Source: Prinsepia uniflora (Eukaryota > Streptophyta > Magnoliopsida > Rosales > Rosaceae). From it: 64,000 nucleotides of DNA. Location: assembly GCA_032719365.1 (NCBI GenBank), contig CM064872.1, positions 70,310,752 to 70,374,751 of the forward strand. The letters are read 5' to 3'. The translations under genes were made by a program, and so were the position numbers. Under the pieces are notes generated by a model that had not been told where the DNA came from, ran no database searches, and saw nothing but the letters and a program-made list of their open reading frames with translations. Each line of letters starts with the position of its first letter. The stretch's first letter is position 1. This document shows positions 61,245-64,000 of the stretch, piece by piece.

Positions 61245-64000
61245 TGACAGGACCCGTCCCAACTGGACGTCAAAGACCGTACCCGGTCCTGCTCCCGTCT
61301 GACAAGTCAACTGAAAGTCCGAAACTACCCTTCAGTACCTGCCAGACAAGGGAATTTTTGCGCCTGTGCCCGCACATACCTCCACCTCTGGAATAGCCTC
61401 GATCAACGCGCCACGACCTGAAGGGTTAACAAAACAGAAAAGGTGTGAGTGGACAAAAATGACCTCTTATAAAAACATTTATCAAAATACATTCTTACCC
61501 TCCAGTTTTCACAAACTTGCATGCATATCGTAAAACATGAGTAATAGTATGAAATCATTCAAGTATGAACAGTGGACCGATAAAATCAAAACATATTTTC
61601 CCATGGTCCACAAAAACTCATGTTCACCAAATCAGTTTAACATCTCAAAAAGTTCACAATTTCTTTAAATCATTTTAACCGCTAAACCACGGTTTCCTCA
61701 AAATCATTTTCCATAAACCACGGGACTTATTTCCATATCCTGTTGCTTAGAGTCACGTTTATCCCTGCAACGCGTGCATATCAATAGGCTCAAGGACCGC
61801 TCAAAATCCGAGCATCCGCTGCTGTGAACACATCATCAGTCAGCAATCCGTCGCTGGGAAAAACCTCACCAGCCGACGATCCGGATCTCGTGAACATATC
61901 ACTTACCGATCCATATAATCCAGCACATCTGATCTGAGTCAAGCCTCCCCTGGGCTGCAAGACAAAGATCGTGCTACGTGACCTCTTCGGGGTAAACACT
62001 TCCATCCCGAAGGCGAGCGTTATCTCCAGGGTGCACTCCGGGGAAAAACATATTTTCTCCCGAAAGCCCTAAATATCCGCAACATATCATCATCACAAAA
62101 ACCAGTGAAAAACAGTTGCATTAAAAACCAAATCATATATCAACACAGGGTCTCAGCCCCAAGTCCCGATTTACTTTATAAATCCGAAAATCATCAATAT
62201 CATCATGTCATCACATGGAAATACAAATCCAATCAAAATCACAATTCCATTGGGTCTCAAGCCCAGAATATCAATATTACGTAAATCCGTGCAACCGTAA
62301 ACCCGAGTTGCCACGATCACGTAAATCCATGAAATCAATCACTGACTCATAATCCGAGTCCAAATATCATTTTCAATCCGGGCTTAGCCCAAAACATCAT
62401 TTGCACGTTCCTCGTAATACGTGCCCGAAAGACTGATTAAAATAATCACAAAAATCACGAAAATACCAAAAATCATCAAATTCACATGTAACTCCAAATC
62501 CGAGTCAAAATCATTATTTACTTGGGTTCTCACGCCCACAATATCATTTTTAACCAATTTCATGATTTCTCGAAAAACGTGCCAGAATATAATAATATAA
62601 TAATCACAAAACCGAGAAATCACCGAATTGAAATACCAATCATGCCAAAGCATATCAAATCATATAATAAAGCATTTTAAATCATATATGCATGCATCAC
62701 AGATAGAAAACCAAAAGTCCACTCACACACACCGTTCAAAACGGTTCGTTTCCGAGCTGCACGTTTTTCCGTAAAATCTGGAAATCACAACTCCTGCCCA
62801 AAATCATTATAGAGGGTTACTAACATCTCAAAATACATCATATAATTTTCCCCAATTTTTCCGGAATTTAAATACGTATTTAACTCGTAAAACAAAACTT
62901 CGGATACGCGGAACATTATCGAAACAATATCCGATTTCACCGAAATCAACGTCAAAATGTTCGTTACACTGAGAGGATCAAAAGTCATGTTGACCTCACC
63001 TTGAGACTAGGCCGGACGCGCCCTCACGCGCCGCCGTGAGTGGCTGCGCGTGAAACCCACGCGCCAGCTACAGTGTCGTCGTTCAAGCCCGTTTGTCTGG
63101 TAAACGGGTCGTTCAACCCGCGATCAGACCCGGCTGGTTTTCAGTCAATTCCACACTGTTTTCATCAATTGAGCATCCAATTAGTTTCGTTATAAGTTCA
63201 ATTAGGGTTCTGTAACCTTAATTACTTGAAACATTACCTCAATCCTCACGATCAAGGATGAACAATCGAAGGACCTCCGGCCACTGTTCATCAGTCGAAT
63301 TACCTCAATTCCACAAGGTTTCCCCAAATTGATTCATCAGGAAGCTTCATTGATCACAGGTAGACCTTTCCCCCAACTCAATTGGATCAAATCATTGCTC
63401 AATCTTCACGACTCAAACTCGAACATCCGAACAGTGTGCAACCATGGAGTTTCCACCTTGGCCACTGATTCCTCCCAATTGACGAACCCAGAAGTATCAA
63501 TGGACCATGAGGAATTGTTTCCCCACCTCAATTTCGTCGTTTGATCACGCATTGATCACGACTCAAGCTCGATATCTCCCACTGTTACCAAACCCGTTCA
63601 GAGCCAATTGGGCATGAATTCCTCTCGTTTTTGATTTGAAACAACTCGTCTCAACCTCAGGAAGCTATTTCCAATGTCCAATTCGATCATCACAGCTCAA
63701 TTCGACCAATTCGATTTTTCCTCCAAATTTTCTAAAACCCGAAATCCCAGTCCTCAGCTCTCAATTAATCCCTCGTTTTTCCCAGTTCAATTCACTCTCA
63801 AATGCTCACACTTTGGTTCAGAAATGGAAGAGAATTGGAGGTTGGGAGAAAACTGATTTGTGGGTTGTACACGGTTGAAGAAAATATGGGAGGTTAATGG
63901 AAATTAGGATTAATTAATTAATTTAATATAATAAAACATAATAATTAGGTCTCCCCCAAAATCATGGATCCATGTTTTGTGCCTGATTTTAAGGGATGAG
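61245..64000 (-). repeat. 5' LTR of element K, cut by window end
   Basis: It repeats 54613-57368 as far as I compared. Cassette arms are at 61445-61454 and 62717-62726. The remaining 530 bases should follow after the window. Confidence 0.93.

Larger units (their letters stand above)
54613..64000 (-). mobile_element. Element K: recent non-autonomous LTR retrotransposon (LARD-like), right end outside window
   Basis: 3' LTR 54613-57898, interior 57899-61244, 5' LTR from 61245 to beyond 64000. The LTRs are offset by exactly 6632 bases with no difference seen in the parts I compared over 2.75 kb, so insertion was recent. The interior has a primer site, a polypurine tract and decayed gag, but no pol. 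It must therefore have used enzymes of a relative. It is inserted in LTR O. Confidence 0.92.

Overview
This is transposon-dense nuclear DNA of a flowering plant, probably heterochromatic. I cannot name the species. I recognise no ordinary host gene, tRNA or rRNA. The evidence is a decayed hAT transposon with plant-type BED and dimerisation regions, a Ty3/gypsy chromovirus of the Tekay/Del type (gag, protease, RT, RNase H, integrase, C-terminal chromodomain), and a stack of related long terminal repeats (LTRs) nested in one another.

Layout. 1-3682: 3' part of a hAT element (+). About 4010-6638: LTR a (+), 5'-truncated. 6639-6718 and 26078-26232: pieces of an older LTR b, split by element C. 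6719-26072: element C (-), complete with 5-bp target duplication CTGGG. It has two LTRs, tRNA-iMet primer site, broken gag and no pol, and carries nested solo LTRs S (8026-11042), E (13773-19748, itself holding F, 15481-18556) and D (20387-23195). 26233-27886: LTR I (+). 27887-32060: element A (-), 3' LTR plus integrase end of pol. 32061-40629: element B (-), gag-pol with a single in-frame stop, complete 5' LTR, 3' LTR cut in half. 40630-48065: LTR N (+) split by L (+), itself split by M (+). 48066-51501: unclassified DNA with three tandem repeats, the largest a 25-bp hairpin minisatellite. 51502-54612: LTR O (+). 54613-64000: element K (-), non-autonomous, with LTRs that look identical.

How the parts relate. 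Only B comes close to encoding the full set of proteins. C and K lack pol yet share its LTR ends, primer site and polypurine region, so they were presumably mobilised in trans. Six perfect 5-bp target duplications (C, S, E, F, D, M) fix the order of nesting. One deletion junction at 32060/32061 explains why G-side elements b, I and A lack their right parts while B, L and N lack their left parts.

The most interesting signal lies inside the LTRs. Nearly every copy has a segment of about 0.6-1.3 kb bounded by an inverted repeat (GTGAGTGGAC ... GTCCACTCAC) that covaries in one divergent copy, edged by splice-like signals and filled with short covarying palindromes. In B and C a U5 motif is also complementary to the leader and gag start, and a second motif to the primer-site region, resembling the U5:AUG pairing known in retroviruses. 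Together these suggest a conserved structured RNA domain or LTR intron that I do not recognise as described. All similarity and pairing statements come from reading the sequence by eye.
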